Shown here one piece after another: positions 55,114 through 62,704 of a stretch of 64,000 nt of DNA. The position numbers and the translations under genes were made by a program. Each line of letters opens with the position of its first letter. Position 1 is the first letter of the stretch. Source of the DNA: Acinetobacter modestus. Lineage in GTDB: Bacteria; Pseudomonadota; Gammaproteobacteria; Pseudomonadales; Moraxellaceae. The stretch lies in NCBI RefSeq assembly GCF_014636095.1, contig NZ_BMDV01000004.1:248001-312000 (forward strand), given 5' to 3'. A model generated the notes under the pieces. The model worked only from the letters and a program-made list of their open reading frames with translations, did not search any database and was not told the origin of the DNA.

Positions 55114-55500
55114 ATGGCTACTAACTATGGTACAGGTCGCCGTAAGACCGCAACTGCACGTGTTTTCTTATCAGCTGGTACAGGCAAACTCGTAATCAAC
55201 AATCGTACTTTAGAGCAATATTTCGGTCGTGAAACTGCTCGTATGGTTGTACGTCAGCCTTTAGAGCTTTTAGAAGTTACTGAAAAATTTGACCTTTACA
55301 TCACTGTTAAAGGTGGTGGTATTGGTGGTCAAGCTGGCGCTATCCGTCACGGTATTACTCGTGCATTGATCGCTGCTGACGAAACTTTAAAACCTGCTCT
55401 TCGTCAAGCTGGTTTCGTTACTCGTGATGCTCGTGAAGTTGAACGTAAGAAACTTGGTTTACGTAAAGCTCGTAAACGTCCTCAATTCTCTAAACGTTAA
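55114..55500 (+). CDS. rpsI: 30S ribosomal protein S9
   Basis: 128 aa. [16 protein letters not shown] at the start, [19 protein letters not shown] in the middle, and the basic tail ending KRPQFSKR that reaches the P-site tRNA. Co-transcribed with rplM and followed by a strong terminator. Confidence 0.99.
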   Translation: MATNYGTGRRKTATARVFLSAGTGKLVINNRTLEQYFGRETARMVVRQPLELLEVTEKFDLYITVKGGGIGGQAGAIRHGITRALIAADETLKPALRQAGFVTRDAREVERKKLGLRKARKRPQFSKR

Positions 55501-55516
55501 TCGTTTTACGAATTGG

Positions 55517-55551
55517 ACAAAAAACCTCGGATTTATCCGAGGTTTTTTTAT
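55517..55551 (+). terminator. Terminator of rplM-rpsI
   Basis: AAAAAACCTCGGA/TCCGAGGTTTTTT arms with a short loop and a T-run, 20 bp after rpsI. Confidence 0.93.
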
Positions 55552-55633
55552 TTATATAGATCTACATATTTCTAAGATGCTTTTCTTATATTTTTTTAGT
55601 ATGCTAAACCGTTTACTTGATTAGCTTTGTGAT

Positions 55634-56293
55634 ATGTCATCTGTTGAAACGACCCCAGTTCAGGGCATTACACTTTATAGTCATGCTGATGATTTCCGTT
55701 CACACTGGATTCGTTTTTTACTCGCTGAAAAGCAGATTAAATATCATCTGATTATCACCGATCATGAAGATGAAGATTTAGCTGATCTCAACCCCTACAA
55801 TCAACTTCCTATGTTGATTGAACAAAATCTAAAACTTTTTTCACCAAATATCATTAGTGAATATTTGGATGATCGCTATCGTCAAAATAAGCTTTATGCG
55901 GATGCTCCAATGGCCAGAGCGGAACAACGTCAATATATTTGGCGTTTTGAACAAGATTGGTTCAAGCTTGCAGATCAAATGCTTAGACATACCGATACCC
56001 TGAACCCACAAGAAAAACAAAAAGCCCAGAAAGAACTTAGAGATACGCTTATTTCACTTACCCCATTATTCCAACATTTTCCTTTTTTTATGTCTGAGAC
56101 GTTTTCAATCTTAGATTGTATGCTCGCACCAATTTTTCTCAGATTAAAAAGTATGGGAATTGAACTTCCATCACAACATTGCCGACCTATTTTTTTATAT
56201 TGTCATCGTGTTTTCAGTCGCCCATCTTTCATTAAATCAATGACAGCTCAAGAAAAAAACAGCTACAATGATTTAATTCCTATGATTAAATAA
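55634..56293 (+). CDS. sspA: Stringent starvation protein A
   Basis: 219 aa, glutathione-transferase fold without the catalytic residues. The thioredoxin-like N-terminal half has ITLYSHADDFRSHWIRFLLA and DLNPYNQLPMLIEQNLKLF; the helical C-terminal half holds FFMSETFSILDCMLAPIFLRL. Binds RNA polymerase and remodels transcription under stress. sspB follows after 11 bp. Confidence 0.94.
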   Translation: MSSVETTPVQGITLYSHADDFRSHWIRFLLAEKQIKYHLIITDHEDEDLADLNPYNQLPMLIEQNLKLFSPNIISEYLDDRYRQNKLYADAPMARAEQRQYIWRFEQDWFKLADQMLRHTDTLNPQEKQKAQKELRDTLISLTPLFQHFPFFMSETFSILDCMLAPIFLRLKSMGIELPSQHCRPIFLYCHRVFSRPSFIKSMTAQEKNSYNDLIPMIK

Positions 56294-56304
56294 GCTTGTA
56301 AATT

Positions 56305-56730
56305 ATGTCAGATCAATTAAATGTTACGCCCACACGCCCTTATCTTGCACGTGCCATTTATGAATGGATTTGTGATAACCAATTGACGCCTTATTTACTC
56401 GTTGATGCAACACAACAACACACAGATGTTCCTCAACAATTTGTAAAAGATGGACAAATCGTTTTAAATCTAGCACCACATGCAATCCATCAATTTCATA
56501 TGGATAATGATGCTATTTCATTTTCAGCTCGTTTCGGTGGGGTTGCAAAAGATATTTATGTACCTATTCGCGCTGTTTTAGGGCTCTATGCTAGAGAAAA
56601 TGGACAAGGTTTATTTTTTGATCCAAGCGAATATGGCGATATTCAAGAGACTATCGAAACTCCAATAGAAGATAAAAAGCAAGAAGCCGAACCGAATAAG
56701 AAAAAACCTTCTCTCAGGATTCTAGATTAA
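56305..56730 (+). CDS. sspB: ClpXP adaptor SspB
   Basis: 141 aa. The folded N-terminal domain has RPYLARAIYEWICDNQLTPY and ISFSARFGGVAKDIYVPI, which bind the ssrA tag. A charged disordered linker with EAEPNKKKPSLRILD at the end contains the ClpX-binding tail. Delivers tagged proteins to ClpXP. Conserved with sspA. Confidence 0.95.
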   Translation: MSDQLNVTPTRPYLARAIYEWICDNQLTPYLLVDATQQHTDVPQQFVKDGQIVLNLAPHAIHQFHMDNDAISFSARFGGVAKDIYVPIRAVLGLYARENGQGLFFDPSEYGDIQETIETPIEDKKQEAEPNKKKPSLRILD

Positions 56731-56747
56731 AAGCGAGGAAATGCACG

Positions 56748-57395
56748 ATGGCATTTGACTTAGTTCAATACTTTTCTGAACAAATTAAAATTCAAAAACC
56801 ACAGCTCTTTGAGCAATACTCATCAAAAGAAAGACTTTATTTTATTGATGAAGTGAATATGCTTGCTCTTGGACAGTTGATCAGTCTGTGGAAAAAAGAT
56901 AATCAAAAACTTTATCAGGAAATAAAAGCATCTGATCCCCTTTATATCCAAGGAATAGCTAGACATCTTACAACCTCTGCATATAATCAATCCGCTTTAA
57001 GCGCTTCTGAGTTAGAGTCAAGTATTTCAGAAATACTCACTTTACAATTCGCAGAATTAAATCAATTAGACCAAACAGGTAGCTTTGGTCAAACAGGTTT
57101 AAGTGAGCTTCTCTTGGGTCAAATAGAACATCTATCTGGGCAAGCAGAAGATTGGGTTTGGTCAACCAACCAACTCACTGAACTTTTAGGTTCAAAACCA
57201 GTCATACAGCAAGAAGTTTCTCTAGAAACAACGATACAGGAATTTAATCAAATGGTACATCAAGCACAACATACTGAAGAAATTTCAACTCCAGAACCAA
57301 CTACACCGACATGGTCTTTTATTATTGCACCTGTAACAGCACTTATTATTTTATTATTTTTATATTGCAGCTACATTCAGCTGACGACTATTTAA
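56748..57395 (+). CDS. Tail-anchored protein of unknown function
   Basis: 215 aa. A soluble, mainly helical Gln/Glu-rich region of about 190 residues ends in one membrane helix (WSFIIAPVTALIILLFLYC) with only a few residues after it, so it should be a tail-anchored inner-membrane protein. A GAGG ribosome-binding site is present. It follows sspB by 17 bp and is probably in that operon. No family recognised. Confidence 0.75.
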   Translation: MAFDLVQYFSEQIKIQKPQLFEQYSSKERLYFIDEVNMLALGQLISLWKKDNQKLYQEIKASDPLYIQGIARHLTTSAYNQSALSASELESSISEILTLQFAELNQLDQTGSFGQTGLSELLLGQIEHLSGQAEDWVWSTNQLTELLGSKPVIQQEVSLETTIQEFNQMVHQAQHTEEISTPEPTTPTWSFIIAPVTALIILLFLYCSYIQLTTI

Positions 57396-57776
57396 GCATA
57401 TTAAAAAATGATAAAGAAAGTATATTACTTTCTTTATCAAACATTTACAGATATTTAAATCATACTAAAATAAAAAGATCTATATAATTATAAAGATTTA
57501 CATTTATTTACAATCAAAAAAATAATTTAAATCACCTTGTATTTGTGACAAAAATCACTTTTTTTTAAAAAAAGATACTTTTATATACAATTTTGATTTA
57601 TTTTTTTGACAAAAACTGTCATTTATTACCAATTCTATTATTTTAAGTGTGTTTAAGTATTATTGATTTAATAAAAGAGTTTCCTATAATGATATCAACT
57701 GCTTTTGAAAAATAATCTAAAACAAAAGCAGGGAATATAAATTCATAAACAAAGATGCATAAGTAGAGATAATATC
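57396..57776. promoter_or_regulatory. AT-rich promoter region of the Roadblock/GTPase locus
   Basis: 381 bp with no gene. It contains a CRP/Vfr-like palindrome at 57544-57559 and a second inverted repeat TGACA-AAAAC-TGTCA at 57607-57621. A weak inverted AAAGAAAGT/ACTTTCTTT element lies at about 57413-57435 just after the previous gene and could terminate it. Confidence 0.5.
57544..57559 (+). promoter_or_regulatory. CRP/Vfr-like binding site
   Basis: TGTGA-CAAAAA-TCACT matches the TGTGA-N6-TCACA consensus at nine of ten defined positions. It lies 218 bp upstream of the first Roadblock gene. In this family of bacteria Vfr/CRP proteins control surface motility and pilus genes. Confidence 0.5.
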
Positions 57777-58136
57777 ATGGCTAAAATTTCACTAGAAAGC
57801 TTGACAAATATTGATGGTTTTGTAGCAGCGGCATTAGTAGACACTGAAAGTGGCTTAGCGCTTGCTACTCAAGGCGGGGGCGCACTTGACTTAGAATTAG
57901 CAGCAGCAGGTAACACTGAAGTGATTCGCGCAAAACGTCGTGTTGCAAACTCACTCAAACTTAATGATGATATTGAAGATATTCTAATTACACTTGGTAA
58001 AGCATATCACTTAATTCGACCATTAGAGAGTAACGGAAATTTATTTCTTTATCTTGTATTAGATCGTAGCAAATCAAACTTAGCAATGGCACGCCACGAA
58101 TTAAAAACGTTTGAAAAAGAATTAGACTTTGCTTAA
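57777..58136 (+). CDS. Roadblock/LC7-domain protein
   Basis: 119 aa, a single Roadblock/LC7 fold. [20 protein letters not shown] gives the first strand pair, then the long helix ending [11 protein letters not shown], then [20 protein letters not shown] and a C-terminal helix. Such proteins form dimers that bind and regulate small Ras-like GTPases, as MglB does for MglA. A GTPase and a second Roadblock protein are encoded 1-2 kb downstream on the same strand, supporting the call. Confidence 0.82.
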   Translation: MAKISLESLTNIDGFVAAALVDTESGLALATQGGGALDLELAAAGNTEVIRAKRRVANSLKLNDDIEDILITLGKAYHLIRPLESNGNLFLYLVLDRSKSNLAMARHELKTFEKELDFA

Positions 58137-58283
58137 TTAAAATCTTAAGATTTTTTAAAAATTAGACTTCTTATATTTATTTTAATTATAAAAATTAGAA
58201 TTATATAAGGGGTCTATTATTATTCTTAAGTAAAAGTATAATTTCGTGCAGTCCAATATTTTATAAAACATTAAAGTGATACT

Positions 58284-59243
58284 ATGAATGGACATTGCAT
58301 TAATATCGCAATTTCAGGTATAAGTTTAAAAGTTTCAGATGAACTAAAAATAGAACTTAGAAAAACAATACCTAATGAGTTTGGCATCAACTGGATCAAT
58401 ATTTCAGACCCAAATCTCGATTTATTATTAATAAATGAAAACTTTTTTGATACTGAAGGTATCCAACGTATTATTCAACAAAAACAACTACCATGTTTAA
58501 AAATTTCTAAGGGGCAAGGTTCTTGCCAAATCGAGGAGGACAACACACTCTACCTCCCCTTTCAACAAACGGATGCCTTAAAGAATTGGATACAGATTAG
58601 ATTACTGAGTTATATTTCTAATCAACAACCTAAAAATGATTCTCTATCTAATCATAACGCTGTAAGTGAAAAGTTTTTAAAGGATATGCTAAACCCTGAA
58701 AATGCTCGTCTTCATCTTTTTGATGATCATGGGACTTTAGCGATTATTGATACGCGTAGTCAGATTGCATGGTTAGAACCAACTCGCATACACACGCAAA
58801 CCAATCATAGCTTTAAATATGAATTTGCAACCACTTTTGATTTCACAAAAGTTTCTCGTAAAGTTGAATATGACTTACAGGATTGGTTATGGAATTTATT
58901 TTGGCATTCTTTAGAGTTTCAAAGACTTGCGCCGAATGAAAATGAATATTTTAAAATTGAACATTGGCCTCAACCTAGTCGAAGTGCGGATCGAAAAATT
59001 ACACTTTTGCTTTCAGCATGTTTTATACAAGGAGCCCAACTTTCACAAGTCGCAACGCAATTAAAAATCCCAATTCAAACGGTTCAACAATTTATTGCTG
59101 CCTGCATCATTTCAAATAATGGAGACATTATTCCAGCAACAGAAAGTCATTATTTGAAATCAGAAGCAGCCGAACAGCCTGTTGAAGAACACAACTTTTT
59201 TAATAAATTTTTCGGCAAAATTAGACGCCGATTTGGGCTTTAA
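58284..59243 (+). CDS. Pseudo-receiver-like protein with C-terminal helical domain
   Basis: 319 aa. The first 110 residues have receiver-like strand order: INIAISGISLKV, then LDLLLINENFF, PCLKISKGQG and LYLPFQ. The phosphorylation signature is incomplete, suggesting a non-phosphorylated pseudo-receiver. A middle domain (130-230) is unrecognised. The end (about 245-285, LSQVATQLKIPIQTVQQFIA) is HTH-like. The basic tail ends FGKIRRRFGL. It precedes the GTPase by 8 bp, so it is likely a partner or scaffold in that module. The assignment is structural guesswork. Confidence 0.6.
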   Translation: MNGHCINIAISGISLKVSDELKIELRKTIPNEFGINWINISDPNLDLLLINENFFDTEGIQRIIQQKQLPCLKISKGQGSCQIEEDNTLYLPFQQTDALKNWIQIRLLSYISNQQPKNDSLSNHNAVSEKFLKDMLNPENARLHLFDDHGTLAIIDTRSQIAWLEPTRIHTQTNHSFKYEFATTFDFTKVSRKVEYDLQDWLWNLFWHSLEFQRLAPNENEYFKIEHWPQPSRSADRKITLLLSACFIQGAQLSQVATQLKIPIQTVQQFIAACIISNNGDIIPATESHYLKSEAAEQPVEEHNFFNKFFGKIRRRFGL

Positions 59244-59251
59244 GGAATTAT

Positions 59252-59794
59252 ATGATTTTACAACAATATAAGATTGTATTTGCTGGAAGTATGGGTGCTG
59301 GAAAAACTGAAGCGATAAGATCACTTTCTGAAGTTCCAGTACTCGCAACTGAAGCATTCAATACAGATAGTCAGGCTCATAATAAAATGCAAACTACGGT
59401 TGGCATTGATTATGGTGAAATTACCTTAGATGATGGTGTCAAAATCGGACTATATGGCACACCAGGTCAAGCCCGTTTTGATTTTATATGGCCAGTGATT
59501 TGCCAAGGTGCTCTTGGTGTTATTATTTTAGTAGATCATAATAGTAAACTCCCACTTGATGAACTTGAGGGATATTTAGATACATTTAAAGACTATACAA
59601 AAAATATATCAATTGGTATTACTCATATTGATGAGAACAAAGGTCAACCAACTTCAATTTATAGAGATTGGTTGATTCAAAATGAATATCAATACCCTTT
59701 GTTTTTTATCGATGCCCGAAAACAAGAACACATATTGCTGATGGTTGAATCCTTAATTGCAGCCTTGGAAGTCAATCTTAAAGCAACGAACTAA
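59252..59794 (+). CDS. Small Ras-like GTPase (MglA-related)
   Basis: 180 aa, one G domain. Walker A/G1 is AGSMGAGKTEAIRSL (residues 9-23), a likely switch I follows with TTVGIDYGEI, and G3 is LYGTPGQARFDFIW. A G4-like ITHIDENK (His replacing the usual Lys of NKxD) follows. This TPGQ version is typical of bacterial MglA-type and related GTPases. It sits between the pseudo-receiver-like gene and the second Roadblock gene, which would be its regulators. Confidence 0.87.
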   Translation: MILQQYKIVFAGSMGAGKTEAIRSLSEVPVLATEAFNTDSQAHNKMQTTVGIDYGEITLDDGVKIGLYGTPGQARFDFIWPVICQGALGVIILVDHNSKLPLDELEGYLDTFKDYTKNISIGITHIDENKGQPTSIYRDWLIQNEYQYPLFFIDARKQEHILLMVESLIAALEVNLKATN

Positions 59795-59826
59795 ATGACT
59801 TAATAACTTTAATAAAGAGAAAAATT

Positions 59827-60246
59827 ATGTTCAGTATCCCAAGCCAACAACGCACTGCGCCAAAAGAACTCATTCAATTAGCAAAAACACAGGCGAATGA
59901 CATTTTAACGAATATCCGTGGTATTGATTACATTATGCTTTGTTCTACGGATGGCTTTGAATTGGCATCAATCTATAAAAAGAATCCTTATAACAGCACT
60001 AAGTTAGCTGCTGTAAGTAGTTCAATTTTAGCGATGGTTAGCGCATTTTTAAATGAAATTCAATTAAATGGATGTCAGAGTATCACGCTTGATGCTGAAA
60101 ATGGTAAAGCAATCCTGACTTCTATTCCTGCACCACACCATCCGATGGTGATGGTGACATTAAGTAATAAAGATGTTCTTTTAGGACAATTACTTTATAG
60201 CTTAAAACAGGCTAGTGCAGCGATTATGGATGCAGATCAAGCTTAA
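59827..60246 (+). CDS. Roadblock/LC7-domain protein (second)
   Basis: 139 aa. ILTNIRGIDYIMLCSTDGFE starts the fold, then the helix KLAAVSSSILAMVSAFLNEI, a SITLDAENGKAILTSIP strand pair, and a C-terminal helix after KDVLLGQLLYSL. It is divergent from the 57777 protein but has the same topology. It lies 32 bp after the GTPase and is followed by a strong terminator that ends the module. Confidence 0.82.
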   Translation: MFSIPSQQRTAPKELIQLAKTQANDILTNIRGIDYIMLCSTDGFELASIYKKNPYNSTKLAAVSSSILAMVSAFLNEIQLNGCQSITLDAENGKAILTSIPAPHHPMVMVTLSNKDVLLGQLLYSLKQASAAIMDADQA

Positions 60247-60260
60247 TTTTTCTTCTAAAA

Positions 60261-60293
60261 AATCTGAAAGTGAGACGCACTTTCAGATTTTTA
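60261..60293 (+). terminator. Terminator of the Roadblock/GTPase operon
   Basis: AAAAATCTGAAAGTG/CACTTTCAGATTTTT arms around a short loop, followed by T residues. Confidence 0.93.
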
Positions 60294-60395
60294 TATTTAA
60301 ATCTAAAATAGTCTTAAAATAATGCTTAGTATGTCAATAAAAATATTTTATCCTAGTCCTTTATGTATAAGTAATTAAGAATATATATCTCTATT

Positions 60396-61247
60396 TTATC
60401 TAAAACTTTCCCAAATACCTATCTGCCCTTCTTTCACTCTAGGTGTGTTACCCAGTTTAATCCACGGCATATTTTCACCATGAAAATCACTACCAATCGA
60501 AACAGCCAAATCAAACTGCTGAATCATTCGATCCACCATTTGACGTGTTGAGACTGGTTCTACACTCGGAGGAAGTTCAACAGCATCCCCACCCGATTCA
60601 GCAAATAATTCAATCAAATAACGGATATTGGTCGCTGATAAATCATATCTGGTTGGATGCGCTAAAACTGCGAAGCCTTGGCTAGCATGGATCACGTCAA
60701 TCGTTTCTTTCAACCCTAAACCTTCAAATTTCACAAATGCCTTTTTTCCTTCTTTAAGAAAACGGTCAAATGCTTGTTGTGGGCGACTGACAATATTTTT
60801 CTCTACTAATGTTTTGGCAATATGAGTACGGGTTACTCGATCTGGATGTCCATCAACCTTGGCAATCACATCAGGGTAAATATCAAAATCAATACATTTC
60901 TCTAATAAGCTACAAATCACTTTCGCACGTTCAGCACGGATTTTTTTCTGATTTTCAAGCATTGCTTTTATAGGCGTCTCATCTTGCATATTCAAAGCAA
61001 CAATATGAACACCATAACTCTTTTTAATATTTGGCCTTGACCATTGACTAGAAACTTCTGTTCCAGAAACTATTTTAATATCATGATCTTGAGCATAGTT
61101 TCTAGCACGACTTAAACCATCCATCGTGTCATGATCAGTGACCGCAAGTGTATGTATTTTTAAGTCAACAGCTGCTTGCACCAGTTGCTCAGGAGAGTAC
61201 GTGCCATCTGAAATGTGGGTATGTGTATGTAAATCGACACCGAACAT
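60396..61247 (-). CDS. rnm: PHP-domain phosphoesterase (RNase AM, YciV type)
   Basis: 283 aa PHP fold. The metal cluster shows VDLHTHTHISDG at the N-terminus, VTDHDTMDG (near residue 40), GTEVSSQW, VLAHPTRY (near residue 195) and GSDFHGEN near residue 255. Orthologues are 5'-3' exoribonucleases that trim rRNA 5' ends and act on nucleotide 3',5'-bisphosphates. It is divergent from yciB, with a shared promoter gap of 45 bp. Confidence 0.9.
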   Translation of the reverse strand: MFGVDLHTHTHISDGTYSPEQLVQAAVDLKIHTLAVTDHDTMDGLSRARNYAQDHDIKIVSGTEVSSQWSRPNIKKSYGVHIVALNMQDETPIKAMLENQKKIRAERAKVICSLLEKCIDFDIYPDVIAKVDGHPDRVTRTHIAKTLVEKNIVSRPQQAFDRFLKEGKKAFVKFEGLGLKETIDVIHASQGFAVLAHPTRYDLSATNIRYLIELFAESGGDAVELPPSVEPVSTRQMVDRMIQQFDLAVSIGSDFHGENMPWIKLGNTPRVKEGQIGIWESFR

Positions 61248-61292
61248 GGTTTGTATTATGCTATCTGACCTATTTCATCATCGTACTGTAAC

Positions 61293-61904
61293 ATGAAAGC
61301 GTTGCTCGACTATCTGCCGATTATTATCTTCTTTTATTTTTATAAAACCACTGATCCCAAAGATAGTCATCACCCTTTATTACAGTTGGTTGGTAGTGCA
61401 GGAAATACCGATCAAAATCATATTCTTGTTGCAACCTGTGCGCTTTTAATTTCAACGCTTGTTGTTTACGGTTGTTTGTTCTTTTTCCAGAAATTTAAAC
61501 TGGAAAAAATGCAATGGTTTATTGTTGTCATGTCGGTGATTTTTGGTGGAATCACACTCGTATTCAGTGATGTGACCTACATTAAAATGAAAGCAATCAT
61601 CATCAATATCGGTATTGGAATAGGTTTTTTAGTTACCCCATTATTCAATAAAGAACGTACCCCGATTATTAAAAAGCTTCTTGGTTCATTACTCGAGTTA
61701 AGTCATCAAGGCTGGATGAGATTGAACTTAGCGTGGTGTGGACAATTCTTTTTGCTTGCCGCTTTACATTTTTTCTTTGGATTCGTCTATATGCAAGGCA
61801 AATATTGGGGCGAATTCACGGCTTTCGGCGATATTATCGTTTCTATCAGTTACCTTGCTGCTATACTATTTTTCTTAAGAAAGCATTTTAAAACCACCGA
61901 CTGA
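61293..61904 (+). CDS. yciB: YciB/septation protein A family membrane protein
   Basis: 203 aa with about five membrane helices. KALLDYLPIIIFFYFYK is the family start, and WMRLNLAWCGQFFLLAALHF and YWGEFTAFGD are conserved blocks. Inner-membrane protein involved in envelope integrity and division; interactions with elongation and division proteins are known in E. coli. In the typical yciB-yciI neighbourhood. Confidence 0.93.
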   Translation: MKALLDYLPIIIFFYFYKTTDPKDSHHPLLQLVGSAGNTDQNHILVATCALLISTLVVYGCLFFFQKFKLEKMQWFIVVMSVIFGGITLVFSDVTYIKMKAIIINIGIGIGFLVTPLFNKERTPIIKKLLGSLLELSHQGWMRLNLAWCGQFFLLAALHFFFGFVYMQGKYWGEFTAFGDIIVSISYLAAILFFLRKHFKTTD

Positions 61905-61928
61905 ATTTTGAATCATTGAGCGACTGCC

Positions 61929-62231
61929 ATGCCTTATTTTGTCCTAACCTGTACTGATCATGAAGGTACCTTAGAAAAACGTTTAGCAATTCGTCCACAA
62001 CATATTGAACGATTGCAAAAGCTAGATGATGAAGGACGTTTAATTGCTGCTGGCGCTCATCCTAAAGATCCAAACAATCCACAAGCAGGTTTTTTAGGCA
62101 GTACGATTATTGTTGAATTTGACACGCGTGAAGCCCTAGATAGCTGGATTCAGGAAGAGCCTTTTTTAAAAGAAGGAATTTACTCAAATATTGACGTAAA
62201 GCCTTTCAACAAAGCTTTTCCAAAAGGGTAA
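61929..62231 (+). CDS. yciI: YciI-family protein
   Basis: 100 aa ferredoxin-like fold. YFVLTCTDHEGTLEKRLAIR starts the protein, RLIAAGAHPKDPN holds the conserved His-Asp pair, and the end is VKPFNKAFPKG. The family is dimeric with a putative enzymatic cleft; its reaction is not settled. It follows yciB by 24 bp. Confidence 0.9.
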   Translation: MPYFVLTCTDHEGTLEKRLAIRPQHIERLQKLDDEGRLIAAGAHPKDPNNPQAGFLGSTIIVEFDTREALDSWIQEEPFLKEGIYSNIDVKPFNKAFPKG

Positions 62232-62234
62232 ATC

Positions 62235-62687
62235 ATGCACTTTGCAGCCAAAAGCTTTTTCGCCTTATGCTTAATGAGTTCATCAGTCTGGGCTGTTGAA
62301 CCGACACCAGCTGTCACACCAACAACAACTGTTCAAGCTAAACCGAACTCAACAACAGCTTCCACCACTGTTGCCACGGCAACTGCTAAGCCCTTAACTG
62401 CTGAACAAATTGCAAAGGCTAAACAGCAACAAGAAGCAAAAGTCAAAGCATTGGTTCAAGATCAAGCCAATCGCTTAAAACAACTTGAAAATGCCAATCT
62501 TGAAGCGCTCTCGCAAAATCAAGAATTACAACTCAAAAATGACAATCTTACTGTTCAGATTCAAGTTTTACAAAGTGAGCGCAGTGCTCAAATGTTCTTG
62601 TATGGTGCTATGACCATTGCAGTTGGTGTCATTCTAGGTTTCTTTATTGCGAGCTATGTCTACACCAAACGTCGTCGCCAGTGGTAA
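62235..62687 (+). CDS. Coiled-coil membrane protein with signal peptide
   Basis: 150 aa. Signal peptide (FFALCLMSSSVWA), a Thr/Pro/Ala-rich linker, a coiled coil of about 70 residues (Gln/Lys/Leu-rich, QANRLKQLENANLEALSQNQ), and one C-terminal membrane helix (FLYGAMTIAVGVILGFFIAS) followed by basic YTKRRRQW. The layout resembles small SH3-and-anchor type proteins lacking the SH3 domain. It starts 3 bp after yciI. Confidence 0.78.
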   Translation: MHFAAKSFFALCLMSSSVWAVEPTPAVTPTTTVQAKPNSTTASTTVATATAKPLTAEQIAKAKQQQEAKVKALVQDQANRLKQLENANLEALSQNQELQLKNDNLTVQIQVLQSERSAQMFLYGAMTIAVGVILGFFIASYVYTKRRRQW

Positions 62688-62704
62688 AAATATAATTTTT
62701 ATTT

